64,000 nt of DNA from Celerinatantimonas sp046054195 (GCF_046054195.1 NZ_JBEQCS010000011.1:1-64000); one strand, 5' to 3'. Positions 24,155 through 34,483 are shown, counted from the stretch's first letter. A program made the numbers and translations. The notes: a model not told the origin generated them from the sequence alone.

Positions 24155-25033
24155 ATGAGCGACGAAAATCCTCACTCTGGAAGCGGTTCTACCAAATCCT
24201 GGCTTGATAAAGTCGGCCAGTGGTTACAGGGAGAACCGCAAAATAAACAACAGTTAGTTGACGTTATTCAAGATGCCAACGAACGCGATTTAATCGACCA
24301 AAGCACCACCGAAATGATTGAAGGGGTTTTAGAAGTTGCTAACCTTCGGGTTCGCGACATCATGATCCCTCGCTCACAGATGATCACTATCAACATTACT
24401 GATACTGTCGAGCAATTTTTGCCAATCATTATTCATGCGGGGCACTCTCGATTTCCGGTCATTAATGAAGACAAAGACCATATTGAAGGCATTTTGCTAG
24501 CCAAAGACCTTTTACTTTATGGTTTTGGTCAACACGACCATAAACTGGAACTATCAGAAATTCTGCGCCCGGCCGTGGTTGTGCCAGAGAGCAAACGCCT
24601 CGATAAGCTACTTAAAGAGTTTCGCTCCGAACGTTACCATATGGCGATTGTAGTTGATGAGTTTGGCGGTGTTTCAGGCCTTGTGACCATTGAAGACATC
24701 CTTGAGCTGATTGTCGGAGATATCGAAGATGAGTTTGTCAAAGCACAAGAGATGCGCCAAAACATCCGGCGAATTAACAGCAGTACATTCGCTGTCAGTG
24801 CGCTGACCAGCATTGAAGACTTTAACGAAGCCTTTCACGCGCAATTAGCCGATGAAGAAGTCGACACGATTGGCGGGTTGGTAACGCATGCCTTTGGTCA
24901 CCTTCCAGCTCGCGGGGAAAAAATCACGATTGATGGTTATCTGTTTAAAGTAAGTAGTGCTGACCGCCGCCGCGTTATTCAGCTGCAGGTCACCATTCCA
25001 GAGCTTGTTAAACACTCATCCGTGGATGGTTAA
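24155..25033 (+). CDS. corC: CorC/YbeX, CBS-domain magnesium/cobalt efflux-associated protein
   Basis: A 292-residue cytosolic protein with two CBS domains (VRDIMIPRSQMITIN, about 67-130; and the block ending EDILELIVGDIEDE, about 135-200) and a C-terminal CorC/HlyC domain (DEEVDTIGGLVTHAFGHLP). It has no membrane domain. YbeX-type proteins are tied to magnesium homeostasis and, through the YbeZ/YbeY operon, to ribosome metabolism. Length matches E. coli (292). A strong stem-loop follows the gene. Confidence 0.93.
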   Translation: MSDENPHSGSGSTKSWLDKVGQWLQGEPQNKQQLVDVIQDANERDLIDQSTTEMIEGVLEVANLRVRDIMIPRSQMITINITDTVEQFLPIIIHAGHSRFPVINEDKDHIEGILLAKDLLLYGFGQHDHKLELSEILRPAVVVPESKRLDKLLKEFRSERYHMAIVVDEFGGVSGLVTIEDILELIVGDIEDEFVKAQEMRQNIRRINSSTFAVSALTSIEDFNEAFHAQLADEEVDTIGGLVTHAFGHLPARGEKITIDGYLFKVSSADRRRVIQLQVTIPELVKHSSVDG

Positions 25034-25048
25034 AACCATTTGATGCAC

Positions 25049-25084
25049 AAGCCTAAAGCAGACAACAGCCATTGCTTTAGGCTT
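25049..25084 (+). terminator. Stem-loop after corC
   Basis: AAGCCTAAAGCA (25049-25060) and TGCTTTAGGCTT (25073-25084) form a perfect 12-bp stem with a 12-base loop. No T-run follows, so it may attenuate or protect the 3' end and let some transcripts continue into lnt. Confidence 0.5.
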
Positions 25085-25178
25085 ATCATCAGGTAACTTT
25101 TAGCAATTATTGGCATTTACCTGCCCTTCTCGGTTAGACTCATCTGCACTTTATCTTGTTCTATGAGGAACAGTTGTC

Positions 25179-26711
25179 GTGCTGAAAACTTTACCGGCCT
25201 GCCTTATTGCATTCATTGCCGGGGCAATTGCTTCATTTTCTTTTGCACCTTATCAGTTATGGCCTCTTATCTTTATCTCATTTGCGGCCCTTATTTATTG
25301 CCTCGAGCGCTCCAAAGCCCCCTTTCGAGTAGGTTTGTTTTTTGGTCTGGGACTTTATTGCATCGGCTTGCGCTGGGTTCACGTCAGTATGTATCTGTTT
25401 GGCGGCATTCCGTTGTTTGTCAGCTACCTATTAGTTCTGGCGCTTGCTTTGTATCTGGCACTATTTCCTGCGTTGGCCTGCTATTTAGCGAGCAAATGGC
25501 CGCAGCCGCGCTCAGTTGCTTTTCGCTATTTGGCTTTTCCAGCCGCTTGGATGGTTGGTGAGTGGCTAAGAGCTCGCCTGCTGACCGGCTTCCCATGGTT
25601 GATGCCAGGCTACAGCCAGGTTGACGCGCCTTTGGCAAACTTTGCCAGCATTGTCGGTGTGTACGGTGTGAGTGTGATTGTTTTATGGGTCGCAGCCGCT
25701 CTGTATAGCGCTTTGGGTGTATTTCAGACCACCTCGAAGCGCCAGGCAGTCAGTGCCATTGGCGTGATTGTTATCGCTTTTGCTTTAGGCGTCTTGCTAA
25801 AAAATGTCACATTTACTCATGCTGAAAAACCATTATCTGTAGCACTGGTTCAAGGCAATGAGTCTATCGAGAACAAATGGGCAGCTCAAAATCGCATTCC
25901 AACACTCAATCGTTATTGGCAAATGACCCGGCAAAGTAATGCCGATGTGGTGATTTGGCCAGAGTCAGCACTCCCGTTTAGCGAATATGACGCCAAAGAT
26001 TATCTAAAAACGATGGACGAACTGCTCACCAAACGCCAGCAAACGCTCATTAGCGGTATTATTCATCAAGATCAACACACCGAGCAATACTACAATGCGC
26101 TGGTTGTGCTCGGCCAAAAGACTGCAAATGTAGCCAACTCTCAGCCTTACGAGTACAACGGCCAAGACCGTTACTACAAGCGCCACCTATTACCGATTGG
26201 CGAATTTGTCCCATTTGCTTCTATCTTGCGCCCTCTGGCGAAGTTTTTTGACTTACCGATGTCCGATTTTTCAGAAGGTAAGCAAGACCAGTCGCCAATT
26301 GATGTTAAAGGTCATCACTGGCTTTCTGCTATCTGCTATGAAATTGCCTTTGGTAGCGAGCTAAATGCCATGATAACGCCAGATATTGATACAATTTTAA
26401 CCATCAGCAATGATACTTGGTTTGGTCACTCCATTGGACCGGCACAACATCTGCAAATTGCGCAGATGCGAGCAATTGAATTTCAGCGACCAGTCGTGCG
26501 AGCAACCAATACGGGTATCACTGCGTTAATCGACCGCCACGGCCATATTAGTGCACAACTACCGATGTTTAAGACGTTAGTTCTTAATGGGCACATTACC
26601 CCAGCAACGGGTCAGAGCATCTATCAGCGGATTGGTTTGTGGCCAATTTATATTTTATTTATCATCGCCTTGGGCGGCTATTTAATAGCCAGCAAACGCG
26701 CAAAAATTTGA
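25179..26711 (+). CDS. lnt: Apolipoprotein N-acyltransferase
   Basis: An inner-membrane enzyme that adds the third acyl chain to lipoproteins in the periplasm. The 510 residues comprise N-terminal membrane helices (about 1-210), a nitrilase domain and a C-terminal helix. Catalytic residues are visible: Glu in VIWPESALPF, Lys in YYKRHLLPIGEFVPF and Cys in LSAICYEIAFG. The start is a GTG with GAGGAAC about eight bases upstream. It sits between corC and leuS as in enterobacteria, and its function feeds the lipoproteins LptE and RlpA encoded downstream. Confidence 0.95.
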   Translation: MLKTLPACLIAFIAGAIASFSFAPYQLWPLIFISFAALIYCLERSKAPFRVGLFFGLGLYCIGLRWVHVSMYLFGGIPLFVSYLLVLALALYLALFPALACYLASKWPQPRSVAFRYLAFPAAWMVGEWLRARLLTGFPWLMPGYSQVDAPLANFASIVGVYGVSVIVLWVAAALYSALGVFQTTSKRQAVSAIGVIVIAFALGVLLKNVTFTHAEKPLSVALVQGNESIENKWAAQNRIPTLNRYWQMTRQSNADVVIWPESALPFSEYDAKDYLKTMDELLTKRQQTLISGIIHQDQHTEQYYNALVVLGQKTANVANSQPYEYNGQDRYYKRHLLPIGEFVPFASILRPLAKFFDLPMSDFSEGKQDQSPIDVKGHHWLSAICYEIAFGSELNAMITPDIDTILTISNDTWFGHSIGPAQHLQIAQMRAIEFQRPVVRATNTGITALIDRHGHISAQLPMFKTLVLNGHITPATGQSIYQRIGLWPIYILFIIALGGYLIASKRAKI

Positions 26712-26881
26712 CACAAAATAGACAGGATTAACCTCACTACTGATGCAAATTACAGCAAAAAAAGCAGATTATCGTACCAGTAGAGCCTGTAGCTATTGTT
26801 GTCTGGTCACGGAGCCAGTATCCTATAGGGCTTATAACCAGATTCGTTTTGAACAATCTAAATTTCCGGAAATGATCACCC

Positions 26882-29464
26882 ATGCAAGAGCAATATAATC
26901 CGCACGACATAGAACCCCAGGTCCAAAAAAATTGGGAACAAGAACAGACATTTAAAGTCACAGAACAACCCGGTAAAGAAAAATTTTATTGCCTTTGCAT
27001 GTTTCCTTACCCAAGTGGCCGACTACACATGGGACATGTGCGTAACTATACCCTTGGGGATGTCATTTCTCGCTACCAGCGGATGCAAGGAAAAAACGTT
27101 CTGCAACCGATGGGCTGGGATGCCTTTGGTCTGCCTGCTGAAAACGCGGCTATTAAACACAAAACGGCACCCGCCAAATGGACCTACGAAAATATCGATT
27201 ACATGAAAAAACAGCTCAAACAGCTGGGCTTTGGTTATGACTGGGATCGCGAACTTGCGACCTGTCGGCCAGAATATTATCGTTGGGAACAATGGTTTTT
27301 CACCAAACTTTATGAAAAAGGTCTGGTGTACAAAAAAATGGCAACCGTTAACTGGGACCCTGTTGACCAGACTGTTCTTGCAAACGAGCAGGTTGTCGAT
27401 GGCCGCGGTTGGCGCTCAGGCGCTCTCGTTGAGCAAAAAGAGATCCCTCAATGGTTTGTCAAAATCACAGCTTATGCTGAAGAGCTGCTCAACGATTTAG
27501 ACCAAATGGATGAATGGCCTGAACAGGTCAAAACCATGCAGCGCAACTGGATTGGCCGCTCAGAAGGGGTTGAAATCACCTTTACTGTTGCAGGTCAACA
27601 GAGCTCTTTTGATGTTTACACAACCCGCCCGGATACAATTTTTGGGGTCTCTTATGTCGGGGTTGCAGCAGGTCATCCACTAGCGGTGCAAGCGGCGCAA
27701 ACCAATCCAAAACTTGCCGACTTTATCGAACATTGTAAAAACACCAAAGTTGCCGAAGCAGATATGGCAACGATGGAAAAATTAGGGATGGATACCGGCC
27801 TTAAAGCAATTCATCCACTCACTGGCGAAGAAGTGCCAATTTGGGTCGCTAACTTTGTATTGATGGATTACGGTTCAGGTGCAGTTATGGCTGTTCCAGC
27901 CCATGACGAGCGCGACTTTGAGTTTGCCCGTAAATATAACTTGCCATTAAAAGCGGTGATCCTCGATGAACAAGGTCAAGCACCCGATTTATCAGAGCAA
28001 GCTTACACTGAAAAAGGCAAACTCTTTAATTCCGGTAAATTTGATGGTTTAGACTTTAAAGAAGGCTTTGCTGCAATTGCCCAAGAGCTTAAAGCGCAAG
28101 GCAAAGGCGAGAAAAAAGTAAACTATCGCCTGCGTGACTGGGGGGTTTCTCGCCAGCGTTATTGGGGAACACCGATTCCAATGCTGAATCTGGAAAATGG
28201 CGATGTTGTGCCAGTTCCAGAAGACCAACTGCCAGTTGTTCTACCTGAAGATGTGGAAATGGACGGTGTTAAATCACCAATCAAAGCTGACCCAACTTGG
28301 GCAGAAACCACTTATAACGGCAAAAAAGCATTCCACGAAACAGATACTTTCGATACGTTTATGGAATCTAGCTGGTACTACGCAAAATTCTGCTCGACCA
28401 GCGATGATGTTATGCTCGACCCTAAAGCTGCCAACTACTGGCTGCCAGTCGATCAATATATTGGCGGGATTGAACACGCTATTTTGCACCTGCTTTACGC
28501 TCGCTTCTTCCATAAATTATTGCGTGATACCGGCCTTGTTGAATCAGATGAACCATTTAAACGGTTATTGACTCAGGGCATGGTGTTAGCCGATGCCTTC
28601 TATTTTGAAGATGAAAAAGGCGGACAAAACTGGGTTTCTCCATTAGATGCTCAGGTTGAACGCGATGAGAAAGGCCGCATCACCAAAGCCACTCATGCTC
28701 AGACTGGTCAGTCACTTGAATATGCGGGCATGAGTAAAATGTCCAAATCGAAAAATAATGGGATTGACCCGCAGTTAATGGTCGAAAAATACGGTGCGGA
28801 TACCGTGCGATTGTTCATGATGTTCGCCGCTCCAGCAGAGCAAACGTTGGAATGGCAAGACTCAGCAGTTGATGGTGCCAACCGTTTCTTACGCCGTGTT
28901 TGGCGTCAATGCTTTGAACTGACAAGTGCTGGCAGTAATGACTCTTATGATGTGAAAGCACTTAATGAGGAGCAGCAAGAACTGCGCCGTGAACTACACA
29001 AAACCATTGCTAAAGTTAGTGATGATATTGGTCGTCGTCAGACTTTTAATACTGCAATTGCAGCGATTATGGAACTGATGAATCGAATCACTAAACAAGA
29101 TTACAGCGATGCGGCAACCCGAGCGATTGGGTATGAAGCGATGCAGGCTGTAATTTTGATGCTGAGCCCCATTACTCCACATATTTGTCATGTATTATAT
29201 CAAGAGCTGGGACACACTGATTCTATCGAAACGGCACCTTGGCCTGTTGCCGATGAAGACGCCATGGTTGAACAAACCAAGCTGGTTGTTGTTCAGGTCA
29301 ACGGAAAACTGCGCGCAAAACTAACTGTTGCTGCTGACGCAGATAAAGACACCGTCCAGAAACTAGCCATGGAAGACGAGAACGCGGCTCGATTTATCGA
29401 GGGAAAAACGATTCGCAAAGTCATTTACGTTCCAGGTAAGCTTCTGAATATCGTAGCCAATTAA
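26882..29464 (+). CDS. leuS: Leucyl-tRNA synthetase
   Basis: An 860-residue class I synthetase (E. coli 860) that charges tRNA-Leu. HIGH signature: YPSGRLHMGHVRNY near residue 43; KMSKS in MSKMSKSKNNGIDP near 620; editing domain with TTRPDTIFGVSYVG near 250, where the conserved Thr/Asp residues hydrolyse mischarged tRNA. The C-terminus ends with the tRNA-binding fold (VNGKLRAKL). The 170 bases upstream hold no T-box or leader hairpin that I can see. lptE follows after 15 bases, so leuS and lptE are co-transcribed. Confidence 0.97.
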   Translation: MQEQYNPHDIEPQVQKNWEQEQTFKVTEQPGKEKFYCLCMFPYPSGRLHMGHVRNYTLGDVISRYQRMQGKNVLQPMGWDAFGLPAENAAIKHKTAPAKWTYENIDYMKKQLKQLGFGYDWDRELATCRPEYYRWEQWFFTKLYEKGLVYKKMATVNWDPVDQTVLANEQVVDGRGWRSGALVEQKEIPQWFVKITAYAEELLNDLDQMDEWPEQVKTMQRNWIGRSEGVEITFTVAGQQSSFDVYTTRPDTIFGVSYVGVAAGHPLAVQAAQTNPKLADFIEHCKNTKVAEADMATMEKLGMDTGLKAIHPLTGEEVPIWVANFVLMDYGSGAVMAVPAHDERDFEFARKYNLPLKAVILDEQGQAPDLSEQAYTEKGKLFNSGKFDGLDFKEGFAAIAQELKAQGKGEKKVNYRLRDWGVSRQRYWGTPIPMLNLENGDVVPVPEDQLPVVLPEDVEMDGVKSPIKADPTWAETTYNGKKAFHETDTFDTFMESSWYYAKFCSTSDDVMLDPKAANYWLPVDQYIGGIEHAILHLLYARFFHKLLRDTGLVESDEPFKRLLTQGMVLADAFYFEDEKGGQNWVSPLDAQVERDEKGRITKATHAQTGQSLEYAGMSKMSKSKNNGIDPQLMVEKYGADTVRLFMMFAAPAEQTLEWQDSAVDGANRFLRRVWRQCFELTSAGSNDSYDVKALNEEQQELRRELHKTIAKVSDDIGRRQTFNTAIAAIMELMNRITKQDYSDAATRAIGYEAMQAVILMLSPITPHICHVLYQELGHTDSIETAPWPVADEDAMVEQTKLVVVQVNGKLRAKLTVAADADKDTVQKLAMEDENAARFIEGKTIRKVIYVPGKLLNIVAN

Positions 29465-29479
29465 GCGAGATATAGCTCA

Positions 29480-30016
29480 ATGAGTAACGTTAATCAGTGC
29501 CCTTCTGGGGCACTTGTAAATCATCTGGCAAAACGGATTAGCCGATTGGGAATATTGGCGTTAAGTATTATGTTGTTATCGGCCTGTGGATTTCATCTGC
29601 GTGATAACTATTTGGTGAACACTAAATTTCATAAGCTTTATCTGGCCAGCTCAGACCCATACAGTGCTTTAACCCTTGCTTTAAAAGAAAAACTCAAAAG
29701 CAATAACGTGCAACTGGTCAATGACCCAAGCGGTAACGTGCCAATTTTCAGCTTAGGCTCACCAAAACGCTCAAGTCGAATTGTATCGGTTTATTCTGAT
29801 GGTAGTGATGCTGAAAGCGAACTAAGTTATGAAGTCAGCGGAACTGTCACCATGCCTGATAATCAACAATATCCGATCCAGGTTCAGCTGCACCGTGACT
29901 TTACCAAAGACTCAGAGCAAGCTTTAGCAAAAATGCGTGAACAAGACATGATAACCGATGAACTGACCAATATGGCTGCCGAACAGATTGTTCGCCAGTT
30001 GGCCACTATTCATTAA
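29480..30016 (+). CDS. lptE: LPS-assembly lipoprotein LptE
   Basis: An outer-membrane lipoprotein that plugs the LptD beta-barrel for lipopolysaccharide export. Of its 178 residues, a hydrophobic signal ends in the lipobox LLSAC (Cys36), followed by GFHLRDNY, the family's typical mature start. The N-region ahead of the hydrophobic core is longer than usual (about 22 residues), so a later start is possible. holA follows after five bases. Requires Lnt, encoded upstream, for full acylation. Confidence 0.93.
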   Translation: MSNVNQCPSGALVNHLAKRISRLGILALSIMLLSACGFHLRDNYLVNTKFHKLYLASSDPYSALTLALKEKLKSNNVQLVNDPSGNVPIFSLGSPKRSSRIVSVYSDGSDAESELSYEVSGTVTMPDNQQYPIQVQLHRDFTKDSEQALAKMREQDMITDELTNMAAEQIVRQLATIH

Positions 30017-30021
30017 TTGTT

Positions 30022-31029
30022 ATGAAAGTCTATCCGGAACAATTAGCCGGACAACTCAAACAAGTTGTTCCGGCTTATTTAATTTGTGGTGACGATGGTT
30101 TGTTATCACAAGAAGCAGCTCAGAGTATTCGCCAATATGTCCTTGCTGCTGGCAATGTCGAGCGCTTGTCTTATGTCTATGACAGCGACTTTCAATGGGA
30201 ACAAGTATTTAACCAAGTTCAAGAACTCTCGCTGTTTAGCCCGCTCAAATTATTAGAAATTCATTTTGAAAAAAGCTTAGATAAAACAGCTCAGCAACAG
30301 CTCGGTGAGCTAACGGGCATCCTTCATCAAGATATTTGTCTGTTGCTTGTAACTCCGGCATTAAAGAAAAATCAACTCCAACAAAACTGGGCTCATTGGA
30401 TAGACCAGCATGGTTTAATCGTCCAAGCGAACACTCCTCAAGGCCCGCAGCTAAAACGGTGGATTAAACATCGTTTAGATAGTTATAAGCTCACCCCAAG
30501 CAGCGAGCTTAGTGAATTACTATTTAGTTACTACGAAGGTAACTTGTTGGCACTGAATCAGGTCATTGAGCAGCTTCACTTGGTTTATCCTAACGGCCAA
30601 ACCAGTGTTGAGCAGGTTGAACAAACTCTGATCAACTCTGGGCAATTTACCCAATATCAGCTGGTCGATACGTTGCTCATGGGCGATATTAATCGCGCCG
30701 AACAAATTGCGCGGCAAATCAACCAACAAGGCGATGAGCTCACCTTGTTTAACTGGCTGCTGGACAAAGACCTGCAAGTTATTGAAAAGCTCATCAAAGG
30801 CCATCCTAGCGCACCGCTTTGGAAACACTACAAAATCTGGAATAAACGCCAGCCGCTGCTTTTAAAAGCATCCCAACAGTTAAGTCTTAGCCAAATCCAG
30901 GCGGCACGATGGCAGCTGGCTCAGCTTGATTTGACGATTAAAAACGTTAATCAAAGTGATAGTTGGAATCAGTTTATGGCATTACTGCTTATTTTCCTTT
31001 CGCCCACATGGAGCCCTCGTTGTGCCTAA
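30022..31029 (+). CDS. holA: DNA polymerase III delta subunit HolA
   Basis: A 335-residue clamp-loader subunit that opens the beta clamp. The N-terminus AYLICGDDGLLSQEA is the family's degenerate P-loop region, and the LFSPLKLLEIHFEK block and the long C-terminal helical collar (QLVDTLLMGDINRAEQI) follow. The stop overlaps the nadD start by eight bases. Position between lptE and nadD agrees with enterobacterial order. Confidence 0.94.
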   Translation: MKVYPEQLAGQLKQVVPAYLICGDDGLLSQEAAQSIRQYVLAAGNVERLSYVYDSDFQWEQVFNQVQELSLFSPLKLLEIHFEKSLDKTAQQQLGELTGILHQDICLLLVTPALKKNQLQQNWAHWIDQHGLIVQANTPQGPQLKRWIKHRLDSYKLTPSSELSELLFSYYEGNLLALNQVIEQLHLVYPNGQTSVEQVEQTLINSGQFTQYQLVDTLLMGDINRAEQIARQINQQGDELTLFNWLLDKDLQVIEKLIKGHPSAPLWKHYKIWNKRQPLLLKASQQLSLSQIQAARWQLAQLDLTIKNVNQSDSWNQFMALLLIFLSPTWSPRCA

Positions 31030-31660
31030 TCCTCGTTTGTATTTAGGAGGCTCATTTGATCCCATCCATCATGGGCATCTGAACAGCTTAGAACAGCTGC
31101 GCACCCAACTAAATTTAGACACAGCGTTTTTAATGCCCGCTTGGCGCTCGCCACTTAAAGAGGAAGTTAACACCTCAGACAAACATCGCTTAGCAATGCT
31201 TGAACTTGCGGTTGAAGAATATCCAAAGCTTAAAATTGAGCGTTATGAAATCGAGCGTCCAAGCCCTTCGTATACCAACCATACTCTGAGTGTGTTTAAA
31301 AAGCGCTATCCAAATGACCCTATCATCTTTGCGATGGGGATGGATTCTTTTCAAGCGTTAGATAAATGGGCGAACTGGCAACAATTGACCGATTATGCTC
31401 ATTTAGCGGTATTTGCTCGGCCAGGTTACAAACTGAGCCTTAATCCAGCTGTGGCTAACTTTTATCAAAGCCATCAGGCAAACACCAAAGAGCAATTAAC
31501 CACACAACCTTGCGGAAAAATATGGCTCACCGAGTTAGAACCATTTGATATGGCCTCTTCATCGATTCGCCAACAGCTGCATCAGGACCATCTAAATGCT
31601 AAAAAAGCATTGCCAAGTAGTGTGTTTGACTATATCCAGCGCCACCACCTTTACCAATAA
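31022..31660 (+). CDS. nadD: Nicotinate-mononucleotide adenylyltransferase
   Basis: A 212-residue enzyme of NAD synthesis that adenylates nicotinate mononucleotide. The nucleotidyltransferase motif is GGSFDPIHHGH near the start, and the SSSIRQQL motif lies near the end. Start: GTG at 31022 with GGAG eight bases upstream, overlapping holA by eight bases. An upstream in-frame start would add 22 hydrophobic residues encoded within holA and is not credible. Confidence 0.94.
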   Translation: MPNPRLYLGGSFDPIHHGHLNSLEQLRTQLNLDTAFLMPAWRSPLKEEVNTSDKHRLAMLELAVEEYPKLKIERYEIERPSPSYTNHTLSVFKKRYPNDPIIFAMGMDSFQALDKWANWQQLTDYAHLAVFARPGYKLSLNPAVANFYQSHQANTKEQLTTQPCGKIWLTELEPFDMASSSIRQQLHQDHLNAKKALPSSVFDYIQRHHLYQ

Positions 31661-31796
31661 ACATTCTTAAAGCAAACAGTAGTGAGTTATTGGTTTAATA
31701 AATCATTAAGCAAATACCGGTAGTTGAATACGGGTTAACGATTAAAGTTAACCCGTGATATACTAAAAATGTAACATTAACTATGGAGTTTATTAG

Positions 31797-32138
31797 GTGC
31801 AGACAACAGCACTCGTCACATTTGTCGTCGATAAAATTGAAGATATGAAAGGCCGCGATGTCGCAGTCTTAGATGTTCACCAGCAATCCTCTATCACCGA
31901 TCATATGGTGATCTGCAGTGGTAATTCAAAACGTCATGTCCAATCAATTGCTCATAATATTTTATCTCAGGCCAAACAGGCCGATGTAGATATTATTGGC
32001 AGTGAAGGAACTGATGCCGGCGAATGGGTTCTGGTTGATTTAGGTGACGTTATCGTGCATGTCATGCAAGATGATACCCGTGACTTTTATCAATTGGAAA
32101 AACTGTGGAAACCGCAAGTTGAGTCGCAGGTCGGATGA
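31797..32138 (+). CDS. rsfS: Ribosomal silencing factor RsfS
   Basis: A 113-residue protein that binds ribosomal protein uL14 and blocks joining of the subunits when nutrients are scarce. Family blocks are SITDHMVICSGNSKRHVQSI and VLVDLGDVIVHVMQ, then the C-terminal YQLEKLW. The start is a GTG; TATGGAG lies about a dozen bases upstream. rlmH starts inside its last codons (four-base overlap). Confidence 0.94.
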   Translation: MQTTALVTFVVDKIEDMKGRDVAVLDVHQQSSITDHMVICSGNSKRHVQSIAHNILSQAKQADVDIIGSEGTDAGEWVLVDLGDVIVHVMQDDTRDFYQLEKLWKPQVESQVG

Positions 32139-32605
32139 AAATACAGCTCATTGCTGTCGGGACCAAGATGCCAGCTTGGGTCGAACAGGGCTATCAGGAA
32201 TATGCACGACGTTTTCCAAAAGATCTTGAGTTAGAGCTTACTGAAATTCATGCCGGAAAGCGCGGCAAAAATGCCGATATTCGGCGTATTCTTGAAAAAG
32301 AAGGGGAACAGACTTTAGCGGCCGTAAAAAAAGGGAACCGTATCGTCTGTCTGGAAGTCCTAGGGAATGCCTGGGACACTCCCAAATTGGCCAAACAGCT
32401 GGATCGCTGGAAAATGGATGGCCGTGATGTCAGTTTGCTCATAGGTGGCCCTGAAGGGTTATCCCCGGCATGTATTGATGCCGCCGAGCAACACTGGTCA
32501 TTATCTAACTTGACGCTCCCCCATCCGCTGGTTCGGATTGTTGTGGCAGAAAGTCTGTATCGAGCATGGAGCCTTACTGCTAACCATCCATACCATCGGG
32601 AGTAG
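32135..32605 (+). CDS. rlmH: 23S rRNA pseudouridine-1915 N3-methyltransferase RlmH
   Basis: A 156-residue SPOUT methyltransferase that modifies pseudouridine 1915 of 23S rRNA in the assembled 70S ribosome. The SAM-binding knot is formed by LLIGGPEGLSPA and TLPHPLVRIVVAESLYRAWS, ending in the typical NHPYHRE. It overlaps rsfS by four bases and precedes mrdA by nine. Confidence 0.96.
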   Translation: MKIQLIAVGTKMPAWVEQGYQEYARRFPKDLELELTEIHAGKRGKNADIRRILEKEGEQTLAAVKKGNRIVCLEVLGNAWDTPKLAKQLDRWKMDGRDVSLLIGGPEGLSPACIDAAEQHWSLSNLTLPHPLVRIVVAESLYRAWSLTANHPYHRE

Positions 32606-32614
32606 CCTGCGCAT

Positions 32615-34483
32615 ATGCTAAAAAAGCGTATAGCCCTTCGAGATCACAGTGCCGAGTCGGCGTTATTTATACGCCGCGTGCTATTTTGCCTCTTCTTTGT
32701 GATCGTTTTATTGAGCATTCTGTTTGCCAATCTTTATTACCTGCAAGTTAAACAATACAAGCAGTACTCAACTCGTTCTAATGATAACCGGATCAATGTG
32801 TTACCCATCGCCCCGCCTCGCGGGCTGATTTACGACCGTAATGGTTATCTATTAGCTGAAAATCGCCCTTCATTTGATTTACAGCTCATTCCTGAAGACG
32901 TCAAACATATTCATGACACTGTCGATAAGTTGACTCAACTGCTCAATATACCTGAAGATGAAGTTGAGCAATTTTATAAAGACCTCAAACACACCCGGCG
33001 TTTCAAACCCGTTATTTTGATGAGTGAGCTCAACGATCAACAAGTTGCAAAATTTAGCGTCAACCAGTTTCAGTTTCCTGGGGTGAGTATCGAATCGCAC
33101 TTAACTCGCTATTATCCTTATGGCGAAGCGCTTACCCATGTGGTTGGTTACGTCTCAAGAATTAACACCAATGATTTACAGCGCCTTGATGCCGAAGGCC
33201 AATTAAGTAATTACACCGCTACTCGCAACATTGGTAAACGCGGTATTGAGCGCTATTACGAGCAGCTCTTACACGGCAAAGCAGGTTATCAAGAAGTTGA
33301 GGTGAATAACCGTGGCCGGATTATTCGCACTTTAAAAGTCGTTCCGCCAGTACCCGGCAAAGATCTGTATTTAAATATTGATATTAATCTGCAGCTGCAA
33401 GCGATGTCACTGCTTAAAGGAAAACGCGGTGCAATTATTCTGCTAAATGCCAAAGACAGTGGCGTTTTAGTCATGGCAAGCAGCCCTAGTTATGATCCCA
33501 ATGCTTTTGTTAATGGCATCAGTTCTAAAGAATATAGCCAATTATTGCAATCACAAAACCGGCCATTGATTAACCGAGCCACCCAAGGCACGTATCCACC
33601 AGGTTCTACGGTTAAACCATTGCTGGCAATTATGGGGCTTGAGAAAGGCAAAATTACCCCAACTCAGAAAATCTTCGACCCTGGTTGGTTCCAAATTCCG
33701 AACACCAAACGAAAATTTCGCGACTGGAAACGTTGGGGCCATGGCTGGGTCAATGTGCATAAAGCCATTAAAGAGAGTGTTGATACCTATTTTTATTGGC
33801 TCGCCTTTAATACTGGCATCGATACCATCCATAATTACATGAGTAAATTTGGGTTTGGCCAATACACTGGGATTGATATTCACGAAGAAAGTAAAGGGAA
33901 TATGCCAAGCCGTCAGTGGAAACACATGCGTTATCACCAGCCATGGTGGCAAGGCGATACTATTTCAGTCGGAATTGGCCAAGGATATTGGACAACAACT
34001 CCACTGCAATTAGGTGAAGCGATTAACATCTTAGCCAATGATGGCAAAATCGTTACGCCAAGACTATTAAATAGCATTGCCGCAAATGGGCAAAAAATCG
34101 AAGTTCCGCCAGATCTTCGCAAACCCATTACGTTGAATAATCCGAAAAACTGGCAAATTGCGCAAGATGGTATGTATGCCGTAGTAAATGATCTACACGG
34201 AACCGCGCATCGAGCATTTTTAGGTGCCAACTATGTGGCTGCAGGGAAAACAGGGACGGCACAGTTGGTCAGCCGTGCTGACGGTGAAGCAGTGCGTAAA
34301 GATTTAGCAGAACGTCATCGTGATAACGGGATGTTTGTCGGTTATGCACCGTTTAAACATCCTCAAATTATCGCCTCAGTTGCCCTTGAAAACGCAGGTG
34401 GCAGTTTTCCGGCAATCATGTTTGCCCGTCGCCTTTTTGATAGCTATTTTGCGCATAATCCGGAGTTAATTAGCCATGAGTAA
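32615..34483 (+). CDS. mrdA: Penicillin-binding protein 2
   Basis: The transpeptidase of the elongasome, anchored in the inner membrane with its catalytic domain in the periplasm. 622 residues: one membrane helix (about 25-48), a pedestal with PPRGLIYDRNGYLLAENRPS, then the transpeptidase domain with SxxK in YPPGSTVKPLLA (about residue 330), a serine motif ESVDTYFYW, and KTGT in AAGKTGTAQLV. The last eight bases overlap rodA, its glycosyltransferase partner, so equal synthesis is expected. Confidence 0.96.
   Translation: MLKKRIALRDHSAESALFIRRVLFCLFFVIVLLSILFANLYYLQVKQYKQYSTRSNDNRINVLPIAPPRGLIYDRNGYLLAENRPSFDLQLIPEDVKHIHDTVDKLTQLLNIPEDEVEQFYKDLKHTRRFKPVILMSELNDQQVAKFSVNQFQFPGVSIESHLTRYYPYGEALTHVVGYVSRINTNDLQRLDAEGQLSNYTATRNIGKRGIERYYEQLLHGKAGYQEVEVNNRGRIIRTLKVVPPVPGKDLYLNIDINLQLQAMSLLKGKRGAIILLNAKDSGVLVMASSPSYDPNAFVNGISSKEYSQLLQSQNRPLINRATQGTYPPGSTVKPLLAIMGLEKGKITPTQKIFDPGWFQIPNTKRKFRDWKRWGHGWVNVHKAIKESVDTYFYWLAFNTGIDTIHNYMSKFGFGQYTGIDIHEESKGNMPSRQWKHMRYHQPWWQGDTISVGIGQGYWTTTPLQLGEAINILANDGKIVTPRLLNSIAANGQKIEVPPDLRKPITLNNPKNWQIAQDGMYAVVNDLHGTAHRAFLGANYVAAGKTGTAQLVSRADGEAVRKDLAERHRDNGMFVGYAPFKHPQIIASVALENAGGSFPAIMFARRLFDSYFAHNPELISHE

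Noticed and set aside
26712..26881. T-box or leader attenuator of leuS
   Set aside because: No leucine-rich leader peptide, specifier loop or terminator/antiterminator pair is visible.
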